Of a DNA stretch of 26,766 nucleotides, positions 1 to 9,132 are shown in pieces. Position 1 is the stretch's first letter. Each line of letters opens with the position of its first letter. The stretch is from CALLCD01 sp039817885 (lineage in GTDB: Bacteria > Pseudomonadota > Alphaproteobacteria > Caulobacterales > Hyphomonadaceae). The position numbers and the translations under genes are program-made. The stretch is taken from positions 1 through 26,766 of the forward strand of contig JBCBUY010000038.1 in NCBI GenBank assembly GCA_039817885.1, written 5' to 3'. The notes beneath the pieces are model-generated. The model was not told the origin of the DNA, did no database searches, and saw only the letters and a list, made by a program, of their open reading frames with translations.

Positions 1-1
1 C

Positions 2-730
2 AGTCCAATCCATTATCAGTTCGATCCCGTACAAACGACTAAGACAAGCGTTCACGGTGCTATAAACATGCTCGGCCTTGCTAAGCGCACCAAGGCAAAG
101 ATCCTCCAAGCGTCGACGTCTGAGGTTTACGGCGATCCGGATGTTCATCCGCAAACGGAAGACTATTGGGGGAATGTCAATCCGATTGGGCCGAGGTCTT
201 GCTATGATGAAGGCAAGCGGTGTGCAGAGACCCTGTTCTTCGACTACCATCGACAACACGGCCTCGGAATCAAAGTTGCCCGTATATTCAATACATATGG
301 GCCGCGCATGCATCCAAAAGATGGGCGGGTCGTCTCCAATTTCATTGTTCAGGCATTGAAGGGCGAAGACATCACGCTCTATGGCGACGGCGAACAGACC
401 CGCAGTTTCTGTTATGTCGACGATCTGGTGGATGGCCTTATTCGCCTGATGGACAGCAGAGACGATGTGACGGGCCCAATGAATCTTGGCAATCCAGATG
501 AATTCACCATTCGCGGTCTGGCAGAGGCAGTTATACGCCTTACCGGTTCCAAGTCGAACCTTGTTCACGCAGACCTGCCAGAAGATGATCCGCGTCAGCG
601 GTGCCCGAATATTGGCCTCGCCCAAAGCACGCTTAATTGGAGCCCGAGCGTTCAGCTCGAGACCGGGCTTAAAAAGACCATCGCTTATTTTGACGATTTG
701 CTGCGCCAAAATGATTTGGTGAACGCCTAG
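2..730 (+). CDS. UDP-glucuronate decarboxylase (UDP-xylose synthase), 5'-truncated
   Basis: This NAD-dependent extended short-chain dehydrogenase is predicted to convert UDP-glucuronate to UDP-xylose in the cytoplasm. The reading frame is open from base 2, and the 22 codons before the first ATG (base 68) encode SPIHYQFDPVQTTKTSVHGA, which matches the conserved family region. The gene therefore starts left of the window and the ATG at 68 is internal. The visible part has the TSEVYGDP segment and the catalytic Tyr-x3-Lys as YDEGK (bases 203-217). The C-terminal substrate-binding part is complete to the TAG at 728. The N-terminal Gly-rich NAD motif is off-window. A related UDP-glucose 4-epimerase-type enzyme is the main alternative, but SCYDEGKR strongly favours the decarboxylase. 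It lies 29 nt upstream of wecB, so it probably supplies xylose to the same polymer. Confidence 0.9.
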   Translation, partial: SPIHYQFDPVQTTKTSVHGAINMLGLAKRTKAKILQASTSEVYGDPDVHPQTEDYWGNVNPIGPRSCYDEGKRCAETLFFDYHRQHGLGIKVARIFNTYGPRMHPKDGRVVSNFIVQALKGEDITLYGDGEQTRSFCYVDDLVDGLIRLMDSRDDVTGPMNLGNPDEFTIRGLAEAVIRLTGSKSNLVHADLPEDDPRQRCPNIGLAQSTLNWSPSVQLETGLKKTIAYFDDLLRQNDLVNA

Positions 731-759
731 CGCGGCCCCTGGCCGTTTCAATCCAGACC

Positions 760-1875
760 ATGAAAGTTCTAACTGTCTTCGGTACGCGGCCGGAAGCCAT
801 AAAGATGGCACCGGTTGTGAAAGCACTGGCCTCGAATGATGACATAGAGCAAAAGGTCTGCGTCACGGCGCAACATCGTGAGATGCTGGACCAGGTTTTG
901 GATGTCTTCGATATTCAACCCGACATAGATCTGAATATTATGCGTCGGGGACAAGACTTGTTCGATGTGACAACGCGCGTCCTGACCCTTATGGGTGACG
1001 TCATTCGGGAACATGGACCTGATGTCGTTCTGGTTCATGGAGACACAACGACTGCGATGTCGGCTGCGCTCGCCGCCTTTTATTGTCAGACGCCTGTTGG
1101 GCATGTGGAAGCCGGCCTTCGGACCTGCGACCTGTCGCGCCCCTGGCCGGAAGAAATGAACCGCACCGTCATAGATGCATTTGCCCATTATCTGTTTGCG
1201 CCGACCGAACGAGCACGGAGTGCTTTGCTGGCCGAGGGGCGAGACGAGGCGAAAATCTCGATGACTGGAAATACGGTGATCGATGCGCTGTATTGGGTTC
1301 GAAACAAGATCGACAGAGACGAGGGATTGAAATGTGCCCTTGCGGATCGGTTTTCGTTCTTGGATGACAACAAGCGTCTTATTCTGGTCACCGGGCACCG
1401 GAGAGAGAGTTTCGGTCAACCATTCGAAGAGATCTGCCTTGCCATTCGCGACATTGCCGAGAACAGCAATGCCGAACTTGTTTATCCCGTTCACCTCAAC
1501 GGGAATGTTCAAGCCCCTGTTCGAGATATTCTCTCCAATGTAGCGGGTGTGCACCTTATTGAGCCTGTTGCCTATATCGCGATGGTCCATCTCATGGAGC
1601 GCTGCGATTTCATTATTACCGATAGCGGCGGCGTCCAGGAGGAAGCGCCTGCTTTTGGCAAACCCATTCTGGTGACACGTGAGGTGACTGAGCGGCAAGA
1701 GGCGATAGATTCCGGGGCCGCAAAACTGGTGGGCTCGAACCGAGGCGCCATCGTTGCGTATGCTTTGGAGCTGCTGGACAACCCTCAAGCTTACAAATCA
1801 ATGGCCGAGGCGGTCAGCCCTTTTGGGGATGGTCTCGCGAGCGAGAGAATTGCCTCGGAACTGCTCAGTGGCTGA
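760..1875 (+). CDS. wecB: UDP-N-acetylglucosamine 2-epimerase (non-hydrolysing)
   Basis: This cytoplasmic enzyme interconverts UDP-GlcNAc and UDP-ManNAc. Its 371 aa is the normal family length. The N-terminus has GTRPEAIKMAPVV, followed by LVHGDTTTAMSAALAAFY, GHVEAGLRT, the TGHRRESFG segment and the C-terminal TDSGGVQEEAP nucleotide-binding motif. The usual TERPE motif near the C-terminus reads TERQEA here, a Pro-to-Gln change of unknown consequence. The ATG at 760 has no strong Shine-Dalgarno sequence. The stop overlaps the GTG start of wecC by 8 nt, which suggests translational coupling of two consecutive steps to UDP-ManNAcA. Confidence 0.95.
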   Translation: MKVLTVFGTRPEAIKMAPVVKALASNDDIEQKVCVTAQHREMLDQVLDVFDIQPDIDLNIMRRGQDLFDVTTRVLTLMGDVIREHGPDVVLVHGDTTTAMSAALAAFYCQTPVGHVEAGLRTCDLSRPWPEEMNRTVIDAFAHYLFAPTERARSALLAEGRDEAKISMTGNTVIDALYWVRNKIDRDEGLKCALADRFSFLDDNKRLILVTGHRRESFGQPFEEICLAIRDIAENSNAELVYPVHLNGNVQAPVRDILSNVAGVHLIEPVAYIAMVHLMERCDFIITDSGGVQEEAPAFGKPILVTREVTERQEAIDSGAAKLVGSNRGAIVAYALELLDNPQAYKSMAEAVSPFGDGLASERIASELLSG

Positions 1876-3136
1876 CAGGCCAGACCGCGTTTCGGTGATA
1901 GGCCTGGGGTATATTGGCCTGCCCATTGCGGCGACAATTGCAAGCCGAGGCATTGATGTGATTGGCGTCGATACAAATGAACGGGTCGCCGCGTGCATTG
2001 GAGCTGGCAAAGCCCATTTTTCCGAGCCAGATCTAGATATACTTCTGAGATCGACCGTCCAAACCGAGACACTCAGAGTGGTTCGAAAACCAGAGCCGGC
2101 AGATGTTTTCGTCATTGCTGTTCCAACCCCTATAAAACCCGATCGAACGGCTGATCTTTCTTATGTCGAAGCCGCAGCACGCAGTATCGCGCCCGTGCTG
2201 ACATGCGGCGATCTCATCGTCATTGAATCGACCTGTCCGGTCGGCGCGAGCGAACGCGTTTGTGGCTGGATTGCTGAAGAACGGACTGACTTAAAGCTGC
2301 CGCGCGAGGGGGCTGACATGACCGACATCCATGTCGCTTACTGCCCCGAGCGTATTCTTCCTGGTCGAATGCTCTTCGAGCTTATTCAGAATGATCGCAT
2401 TGTTGGTGGCGTGACCCCCGCATGCGCCGAGAAGGCTCGCGCTTTCTACGAGATATTTGTCAGTGGCGAGATCTTCGTGACGAAGAGCAGATGTGCTGAG
2501 GCCGTCAAGCTCTTGGAGAATGCCTATCGGGATGTGAACATAGCTCTCGCTAACGAGGTCTCAGTTCTGTTCGAGAAACTAAATGTCGATACGTGGGACG
2601 CTATTCGACTTGCCAATAAACACCCACGCGTAAATGTCCTTAATCCTGGCCCGGGCGTTGGCGGACACTGTATTGCTGTAGATCCGTGGTTTCTGATCTC
2701 GGCCAATTCGAATCTGGCGGAGCTTATGCACACCGCTCGACGTGTGAACGATAACAAGCCACAACATGTTCTCGACAAAGTCGCAAAACAAATAGAGCGC
2801 TTCAAAGACCCCGTCGTGGCTTGTCTTGGCGTTACCTATAAGCCGGATGTTGATGATCTGCGTGAAAGTCCAGCGCTGGACGTGGCAACACAAATCGCAG
2901 AACAAGGCTTGTCGCGCGTCCTAATTGTCGAGCCCAATCTTCATAAGCTGCCACGCAAGCTGGCGGGGATCGACTGCACCGAATTGGTTGATCTCAATAC
3001 TGCGCTCGCTGATGCCGACATAATTGTGGTGCTTGTGGCACACAAACACTTCCGCGGAATTGACCGCCGAAATATATATGAGCGGATTGTGATCGATACG
3101 GTTGGTGCGTGGCAACTTCAACCAGGTGCGAGCTAG
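1868..3136 (+). CDS. wecC: UDP-N-acetyl-D-mannosamine dehydrogenase
   Basis: This enzyme oxidises UDP-ManNAc to UDP-ManNAcA with two NAD+ turnovers in the cytoplasm. I chose the GTG at 1868 because it gives 422 aa, the normal family size, and places the Rossmann motif VIGLGYIGLP (GxGxxG) at the N-terminus. The frame is open upstream to an ATG at 1754, but that extension lies inside wecB and looks non-coding. The catalytic cysteine is in GPGVGGHCIAVDPWF (Cys about 268), and the NPGPGVGGHC form is typical of ManNAc rather than glucose dehydrogenases. The C-terminal domain has the GVTYKPDVDDLRESPA segment. It overlaps wecB by 8 nt. Confidence 0.93.
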   Translation: MADRPDRVSVIGLGYIGLPIAATIASRGIDVIGVDTNERVAACIGAGKAHFSEPDLDILLRSTVQTETLRVVRKPEPADVFVIAVPTPIKPDRTADLSYVEAAARSIAPVLTCGDLIVIESTCPVGASERVCGWIAEERTDLKLPREGADMTDIHVAYCPERILPGRMLFELIQNDRIVGGVTPACAEKARAFYEIFVSGEIFVTKSRCAEAVKLLENAYRDVNIALANEVSVLFEKLNVDTWDAIRLANKHPRVNVLNPGPGVGGHCIAVDPWFLISANSNLAELMHTARRVNDNKPQHVLDKVAKQIERFKDPVVACLGVTYKPDVDDLRESPALDVATQIAEQGLSRVLIVEPNLHKLPRKLAGIDCTELVDLNTALADADIIVVLVAHKHFRGIDRRNIYERIVIDTVGAWQLQPGAS

Positions 3137-3171
3137 TACAGGCTGACCCCCTAATGCGTCAGCTAAACTGA

Positions 3172-4434
3172 ATGCATATTCTTGTCTTCAGCCATTACTA
3201 TCCGCCAGAGGTCAACGCACCGGCCTCGCGGATGTCGGAAAACTGCAAGGTTTGGGCGGATGCAGGCCACGAGGTAACGGTCATCACATGCGTCCCCAAT
3301 CACCCCCGCGGCAAGGTGTATTCGGGTTATCAAAACAGAGTCTATCAGAGTGAAACGGTCGACGGCGTTCGCATCGTGCGCGTCTGGACCTATCTCGCGG
3401 CGAATGCAGGCTTCGCCAGAAGAATCGCGAATTATCTGTCTTATATGATCTCTGCGCTGTCGGTTCTGCCATGGATAAAGCGCCCTGATATCATCCTATC
3501 GACCTCCCCTCAGTTTTTCTGCGGACTTACGGGCATGGTCGCCAAATGGATATACCGTGCGCCCTGGGTCTTGGATGTGCGCGACCTTTGGCCTGAGAGT
3601 ATTGTCAGTGTGGGTGCTATGCCGCGCGGTTTTGTCGTCCGACGGTTAGAGGACATTGAGACATTCGCCTATAATCAGGCGGACCATATCGTGTCGGTCA
3701 CCGACGCTTTTGTTCCCCATATCGCCGAGCGACTGAAAACGGCCAAGCCCATCTCTGTGGTCAAGAATGGCGTGCACCCCAGCCTCTTTAGAACGTCCAA
3801 TACATCTGCGGACGTCAAAGCGCGCTTTGATCTGCAAGGCCGGTTCGTTGCCTCTTATGTCGGCACGCACGGCCTGGCCCACGGTCTCGACACCGTCCTT
3901 CAGGCGGCTGATAGATTAAGAGATAATCCTCAAATTGGATTTCTCCTGGTGGGTGACGGAGCCGAGCGTCATCGACTGATCAAGACCGCCCAAAAGATGC
4001 AGCTCGATAATATCCGCATTGTCGGTCAATTGCCCAAGGCGGAGATGCCAGGGATCTGGTCCGCCACCGATGCCAGCCTGATCGTGCTGAAGCGGTCCGA
4101 TACGTTCAAGAAAGTTCTCCCTTCAAAGATGTTTGAAGCCATGGCCATGGAATGCCCCATCGTGCTGGGCGTCGAGGGGGAAGCCAAGGCGTTGCTCGAT
4201 GTGTCAGGTGCGGGCATCGCGATCACACCTGGCGACGCAGATGCTCTGGCAAAAGGGGTCAAGCGGCTGTCTGAAGATCCCGCTCTGGCGAAACGGTGTG
4301 GAGCACGCGGCCGCGCCCATGTGTGCGCCTATTTCAACCGCCGGATATTGGCGGAACGGTATCTTGATATTCTGACTGCAGAGCACCTCAACAGCACCCC
4401 GTCACGCATCGACCAAGGGCGTCGAGCTTACTGA
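3172..4434 (+). CDS. WbuB-like family 4 glycosyltransferase
   Basis: This is a GT-B fold glycosyltransferase of 420 aa. The N-terminus FSHYYPPEVNAPASRM and the VITCVPNHPRGKVYSGY segment are characteristic of the WbuB/WcaI-like group that acts in O-antigen and colanic acid synthesis. The C-terminal half carries YVGTHGLAHGLDTVL, LVGDGAERHRL and the donor-binding stretch around LPSKMFEAMAMECPIVLG. It presumably transfers an amino- or deoxy-sugar to the lipid-linked repeat unit at the inner face of the membrane. The donor and acceptor cannot be read from sequence. It starts 35 nt after wecC and ends 5 nt before the next gene, so it is in the same transcription unit. Confidence 0.85.
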   Translation: MHILVFSHYYPPEVNAPASRMSENCKVWADAGHEVTVITCVPNHPRGKVYSGYQNRVYQSETVDGVRIVRVWTYLAANAGFARRIANYLSYMISALSVLPWIKRPDIILSTSPQFFCGLTGMVAKWIYRAPWVLDVRDLWPESIVSVGAMPRGFVVRRLEDIETFAYNQADHIVSVTDAFVPHIAERLKTAKPISVVKNGVHPSLFRTSNTSADVKARFDLQGRFVASYVGTHGLAHGLDTVLQAADRLRDNPQIGFLLVGDGAERHRLIKTAQKMQLDNIRIVGQLPKAEMPGIWSATDASLIVLKRSDTFKKVLPSKMFEAMAMECPIVLGVEGEAKALLDVSGAGIAITPGDADALAKGVKRLSEDPALAKRCGARGRAHVCAYFNRRILAERYLDILTAEHLNSTPSRIDQGRRAY

Positions 4435-4439
4435 AGCGT

Positions 4440-6128
4440 ATGAATCAGTCCCTCTTCTCACGGACCCGTCGCACCTGGGACTTTGCGCGCCATATCCCCA
4501 TCACAAAACTTCTTCGTCGTATGGAGCTGAATTTAAGGCGACGCATTCGTGATCAGGTCCCCATACGAGCAAAGCCCAATCTGCCCGCAATATGTGTCAG
4601 CCCAAGGCCATATCCCCTGTTTGCACCACGCTCAAAACAGGCACTGCGCATTGCGCCGGACGGAAAGCTGCAACTCACGCTTCTCAATCACCCCGTTGAA
4701 CTGGATCTGGATGATCTGGATTGGGGCGCGCCCGGTCCGGGACCCCAAAATCAGCTATGGCGAATGAATCTCCACTATATGGAGTATCTTGAGGGCGTTC
4801 AGGACTCCCTCTGGGCCAGGCTGGTCTCCGATTGGATCACCAAGAATGGAATGTGTGGCTGCGGCGCATGGCGCGATAGCTGGAACAGCTATGCCTTGTC
4901 TCTCCGCGTTGTGGTCTGGCTGCAGGACTTGGCACGGCGGGGCGACCGGCTGCCGGCGGATCTTGTTTCCATGGTTGAGCGTAGCGCCGTGCAGCAGGTG
5001 GAATTTCTTGAAAACAATCTCGAGACTGATCTCGGCGGCAATCATCTCATCAAGAATATTAAAGCTCTGATTTGGGCGGGCCATTACTTTTGCGGGACAT
5101 CTGCCGGGCGTTGGAAACAAAAGGGTATCGCGCTGCTTCGGCGAGAATTATCGACGCAGATACTGGTGGACGGGATGCACTTCGAGCGATCGCCATCATA
5201 TCACTGCCAGGTCTTTGCGGATCTGCTCGAGTGCAAGCAGGCGCTGGGCGAAGACCCGCTTGACGGCGCTCTGGACAGTGCGCTTCACCGCATGGCTCAG
5301 CTTGTCGCTGACCTCGCACACCCCGACGGGCACGTTGCTCAATTCAATGATGCAGGACTATCAATGGCGTACTCCCCAAGCGACTGCCTCGCAGCATATG
5401 CAGCCTTGGGATTTCAACGACCAGTGTCAAAGCGCGTCTTCTCCTACCCGGATGCCGGGTATTTTGGCATGCGTAGTGGCACCACATATTTTGTTGGCGA
5501 TTGCGGTGTGATTGGGCCCGACGACCTTCCTGCTCACGGACACGGAGACATTCTGAGTTTCGAGTGGAGCGTCGGTGGCCAGCGCATTGTCGTCGATCAG
5601 GGCGTTTATGAATATGTCGATGGTGTGCGCCGGACGCAGTCACGAAGTGCCAGCTATCACAACACACTCTGTATCGACGGTTCGGATCAGGCTGCGTTCT
5701 TCGGAGCATTCAGATGTGGCAGGCGGCCGACTGTAGATTGCCGGTATTTCGAAGAGACGGATGGCGGGCTCCTTTTAGAAGGGTGTCATGATGGCTTTAC
5801 GACCTTGCCCGGTCGGCCAATGCATGCGCGAAGATTCTTAGTCACGCCCGATAGGGTCAATATCACCGACGCGATCACACCGGGGAGACGGGCCCGAGCC
5901 AAGGTGAACTTCCTTTTGCATCCTGATGTTTCCGCATCTGGTGATGGTGCAGAATTGGAACTTGTCAGCCGCGGCGTCCGTATCGGCGTCGAGGCCTCCA
6001 GGGACATCAAATGTCTGCCCGCCGTTTGGTGGCCCGATATGGGTATGGAGCGGACCACAACGCGCCTGCAGATCGAATTGCCAAGCACAGAGTTGACCTC
6101 CGACGTCACGTTTCGTGTCCTCCGGTAA
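4440..6128 (+). CDS. Heparinase II/III-like (alginate lyase fold) protein
   Basis: This 562-aa protein has the two-part layout of the heparinase II/III family: an N-terminal alpha-barrel (about residues 90-330) and a C-terminal beta-sandwich (about 340-560). Visible family motifs are GGNHLIKNIKAL (near residue 200), ERSPSYHCQVFADLLE, HGHGDILSFEWSVGG (near 365) and SASYHNTLCIDGSDQ. The conserved Asn/His/Tyr/His positions expected for polysaccharide beta-elimination appear present. The N-terminus is basic and shows no signal peptide, so export by Sec is not evident, which is odd for a lyase of extracellular polymer. Such genes recur beside two-domain oxidoreductases in EPS loci, but the substrate is unknown to me. 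It starts 5 nt after the upstream glycosyltransferase. Confidence 0.82.
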   Translation: MNQSLFSRTRRTWDFARHIPITKLLRRMELNLRRRIRDQVPIRAKPNLPAICVSPRPYPLFAPRSKQALRIAPDGKLQLTLLNHPVELDLDDLDWGAPGPGPQNQLWRMNLHYMEYLEGVQDSLWARLVSDWITKNGMCGCGAWRDSWNSYALSLRVVVWLQDLARRGDRLPADLVSMVERSAVQQVEFLENNLETDLGGNHLIKNIKALIWAGHYFCGTSAGRWKQKGIALLRRELSTQILVDGMHFERSPSYHCQVFADLLECKQALGEDPLDGALDSALHRMAQLVADLAHPDGHVAQFNDAGLSMAYSPSDCLAAYAALGFQRPVSKRVFSYPDAGYFGMRSGTTYFVGDCGVIGPDDLPAHGHGDILSFEWSVGGQRIVVDQGVYEYVDGVRRTQSRSASYHNTLCIDGSDQAAFFGAFRCGRRPTVDCRYFEETDGGLLLEGCHDGFTTLPGRPMHARRFLVTPDRVNITDAITPGRRARAKVNFLLHPDVSASGDGAELELVSRGVRIGVEASRDIKCLPAVWWPDMGMERTTTRLQIELPSTELTSDVTFRVLR

Positions 6129-6151
6129 TCTCCCCACACAGATCAAACGAC

Positions 6152-8305
6152 GTGAAACAGGTTGAGCAAAATTACAGGACCGGCAAGTTGCGGGTGGTCA
6201 ATGTGCCCACGCCCCGGGCCAGCCGCGGCAATCTGCTGGTTGCTACGCGCGTGTCCCTTATCTCGTCGGGGACGGAAAAACAGCTTATGGACCTCGCCAA
6301 GACGTCACTTGCCGGTAAAGCAATGGCGCGGCCCGATCTAGTCCGGCAAACGCTGCGCAAGGTCCAGACTGACGGCCTTCGTCCGACCGTTGAGAAAGTG
6401 TTCGCCAAACTCGATACCCCTATTCCACTTGGATATAGCCTCGCCGGGACGGTTATTGAGTTGGGTAACGGCGTTTCTGAATATGCCATTGGTGACCGGG
6501 TCGCTTGCGCCGGTGCTGGCCTCGCCAACCATGCCGCGTTCAACTCGGTTCCCAAGACCCTGACCGCGCGCATCCCTGATACAGTCAGCGACGAAGATGC
6601 GAGTTTCGTCACACTGGGTGCGATCGCCCTACAAGGCGTCCGTCAAGCGTCCCCGACTTTGGGTGAGTGTGTCGCCGTTATTGGGCTTGGACTGATTGGT
6701 TTGCTGACGGTCCAGCTCCTGAAGGCAAATGGCTGCAAAGTGCTTGGGTTTGATCCCGATACAGACCGCGTGAAATTGGCTGAAGCAATGGGAGCCGACC
6801 TTGCAATAAGCCAGGGACTTCAAGATGCGGCGACGGAGATGAGCGGTGGACATGGTGCCGACGCCGTCATCATCACAGCCTCCACACCCTCGAACGCCCC
6901 GCTCAACCAGGCTGCTGAGATCAGTCGCCTAAAAGGACGGATCGTTGTCGTCGGGATGGTCGGCATGGAGATCGACCGGGAGCCGTTCTACAAGCGAGAG
7001 CTCGATCTCAGACTCTCCATGTCCTACGGGCCGGGCCGCTACGATCCGGATTATGAATTGTTGGGTCACGACTATCCGCTTGCCTATGTTCGCTGGACAG
7101 AGCAGCGCAATATGTCCGCCTTTCTTCAACTGATCGCGGACGGCCAAGTCACGCCTCGCCCTTTAATAACCCATCGCTTTCCAATCGAAGAAGGCGAAGA
7201 GGCCTACGCACTCATGGCACGTGGCGACCCTCATCTCGCCATGGTGCTGACCTATCGAGACCAAGAGCAGACGTCGACAAACCACACGCCCTCGCACCGC
7301 TCTGCAATACCGATCGAAGGTGAGATTGGTGTTAGCTTTCTGGGCATGGGAAACTATGCGAAGAGCGTTTTGCTACCGGAGGTTCGAAAGCACCAGCAGA
7401 TAAATCTGGCAGGTGTCGCGACGGCTACGGGGATCAGCGCCAACCATGCCGGCGAAAAATATGAATTCGAGACAATCGCGACTGACGCAAAGGCCATTAT
7501 CAAATCCGACCGCACAGATGTGGTCTTTATCGCGACCCGCCATGACAGTCACGCAGACCTTGCGATATCGGCCCTGGAAGCCGGAAAACATGTCTTCTGT
7601 GAGAAGCCACTTGCCTTGAAGATCGAAGACCTCGATGCGGTTATGGCCGCAGCGAGCAGCGCACCCGGGCTGTTGGCTGTTGGTTTTAACAGACGGTTCG
7701 CGCCCCTCACAAGACGGGCATATGCTGTCCTGCGACAACGGTCCGGGCCATTGGTGATGACGTATCGGGTGAATGCGGGCCGTCTTTCGAGCGATCATTG
7801 GATTAAGCGAGACGAAGGCGGTGGTCGGATCATCGGCGAAGTGTGTCACTTCGTGGATACGCTGGTTGCCCTCTGCGGGGCCTTACCCGTGGACGTGCAA
7901 GCCGTCGCTGCGCGAGGGTATGACGATGCCTTGTCTGCACTCATTCGATTCGCCGATGGCTCCATTGGCACGATCATTTATTCCTCGCTTGGCGACCCCG
8001 CCGTTCCGAAAGAATATATTGAGATCTTCGCACAGGGGAAAATTGTACAGCTTACGGACTTTACGCACCTCACCATCTGCTTTGGCGGAAAGGTCTCAAG
8101 GGTCAAGAAAGCTCAAGATAAAGGTCAGGCGGCCCTCATTGCCGACTTCCTTTCCGCTATCCGGTCAGCGGGACACCCTCCCATCCCCTATAACGAGCTT
8201 GCCGCTGTCACCGAGACCACTTTTGCTATCGAAGAGGCCTTGCGAACCGGACAATCTGTTGGGGTCGAAACGGGGCCCTTGTATCAGGAGTCTGAGGTGT
8301 CTTGA
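6152..8305 (+). CDS. Two-domain oxidoreductase (MDR dehydrogenase + Gfo/Idh/MocA)
   Basis: This 717-aa protein fuses two dehydrogenase modules. Residues about 1-370 are a medium-chain (zinc-alcohol-dehydrogenase-like) domain with a Rossmann motif GLGLIGLLTVQLLKANG near 175. Residues about 390-717 are a Gfo/Idh/MocA domain with FLGMGNYAKSVLLPEVRK near 395 and the signature CEKPLAL near 483. The GTG at 6152 is preferred because it begins VKQVEQNYRTG, the usual N-terminus of this bidomain family. The open frame upstream to 6011 lies inside the heparinase gene. It probably performs a redox change on a nucleotide-bound sugar in the cytoplasm; the exact substrate is not deducible. Its TGA overlaps the TTG of the next gene by 4 nt. 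Confidence 0.85.
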   Translation: MKQVEQNYRTGKLRVVNVPTPRASRGNLLVATRVSLISSGTEKQLMDLAKTSLAGKAMARPDLVRQTLRKVQTDGLRPTVEKVFAKLDTPIPLGYSLAGTVIELGNGVSEYAIGDRVACAGAGLANHAAFNSVPKTLTARIPDTVSDEDASFVTLGAIALQGVRQASPTLGECVAVIGLGLIGLLTVQLLKANGCKVLGFDPDTDRVKLAEAMGADLAISQGLQDAATEMSGGHGADAVIITASTPSNAPLNQAAEISRLKGRIVVVGMVGMEIDREPFYKRELDLRLSMSYGPGRYDPDYELLGHDYPLAYVRWTEQRNMSAFLQLIADGQVTPRPLITHRFPIEEGEEAYALMARGDPHLAMVLTYRDQEQTSTNHTPSHRSAIPIEGEIGVSFLGMGNYAKSVLLPEVRKHQQINLAGVATATGISANHAGEKYEFETIATDAKAIIKSDRTDVVFIATRHDSHADLAISALEAGKHVFCEKPLALKIEDLDAVMAAASSAPGLLAVGFNRRFAPLTRRAYAVLRQRSGPLVMTYRVNAGRLSSDHWIKRDEGGGRIIGEVCHFVDTLVALCGALPVDVQAVAARGYDDALSALIRFADGSIGTIIYSSLGDPAVPKEYIEIFAQGKIVQLTDFTHLTICFGGKVSRVKKAQDKGQAALIADFLSAIRSAGHPPIPYNELAAVTETTFAIEEALRTGQSVGVETGPLYQESEVS

Positions 8306-9132
8306 TAAGGCGACTGAAATGGCGCATCGGCCGCAGGCTCTACTGTGACGCCCGGGGCGAACAGGCCTCTCCTGCGATGGTTCAGAACGGTGAAGCATTT
8401 CTCCAACGCTCTGTGGTGGCGAATGTACCTACAGATACAATGATGGTGGCATTTGATATTGGCGCGAACCAGGCAGACTGGACGAGGAGGTTATTAGCCG
8501 GAACGCCGGACACGCGTCGCCACCCCAATCATCTGAGAATTCATGCATTCGAGCCGGTGCTGGCGACGGCAAGTATGTTCACTGAAGCGCTCCGGCAAGA
8601 ACCGGGTCAAGATTGCGTAAAACTGAACGCGTTCGGGCTCTCCGATCATCCGGGGAGGATTGATATCGGTATCTTTGCAGAGGGTGCCGGCACAAACTCG
8701 CTGCATTTTGAGCGAGACACTTGCCGTCCGAAGCGCGCAGAGCCTGTGCTCTTGAACACGTTGGATCAATACTGTGCCGAACAGACGATCGATCACATCC
8801 ATCTTGTAAAATGCGATGCTGAAGGTCACGATGCCCATATTATTGAGGGCGCGGCGAATACTCTAAAAGCTGGCCGCATAGATATATTTCAGTTCGAATA
8901 TAATCATCGTTGGGTTTTGGCCCGGAGGTTCCTTCGCGATGTTTTCGACATCATCGACGGCACAGACTATACGCTCGGGCGCTTGGATCCTCAGCACGTC
9001 AGTCTCTTCGATTCATGGCATTTCGAACTCGAACGCTTTTTTTGGTCGAATTATGTCCTTGTTCACAAGCGCGCTTTGAACTGGTTCCCGACCGCCCATG
9101 GCCGGTTTGACGCATCGAACGTCTATGGCTGA
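8302..9132 (+). CDS. FkbM-family SAM-dependent methyltransferase
   Basis: This 276-aa protein has the FkbM layout. The SAM-binding motif I is VAFDIGANQADWTRRLL (about residue 49) and the family signature LVKCDAEGHDAHIIEGA follows about 120 residues later. It likely O-methylates a sugar of the repeat unit, adding a blocking or hydrophobic group. I chose the TTG at 8302 because it overlaps the upstream stop as TTGA and has GAGG (8294-8297) and AGGAG (8286-8290) before it. An ATG at 8377 is possible but would leave a 71-nt gap and remove a basic N-terminal helix. The acceptor sugar is unknown. Confidence 0.82.
   Translation: MIRRLKWRIGRRLYCDARGEQASPAMVQNGEAFLQRSVVANVPTDTMMVAFDIGANQADWTRRLLAGTPDTRRHPNHLRIHAFEPVLATASMFTEALRQEPGQDCVKLNAFGLSDHPGRIDIGIFAEGAGTNSLHFERDTCRPKRAEPVLLNTLDQYCAEQTIDHIHLVKCDAEGHDAHIIEGAANTLKAGRIDIFQFEYNHRWVLARRFLRDVFDIIDGTDYTLGRLDPQHVSLFDSWHFELERFFWSNYVLVHKRALNWFPTAHGRFDASNVYG

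Noticed and set aside
769..1788. 339-aa open frame on the - strand
   Set aside because: It lies wholly antisense to the clear wecB gene; the composition is rich in Arg/His/Asn and has no recognisable motif, as expected of a shadow frame.
7773..8348. 191-aa + strand open frame overlapping the two-domain oxidoreductase
   Set aside because: It is out of frame with the conserved Gfo/Idh/MocA domain and has no motif of its own.
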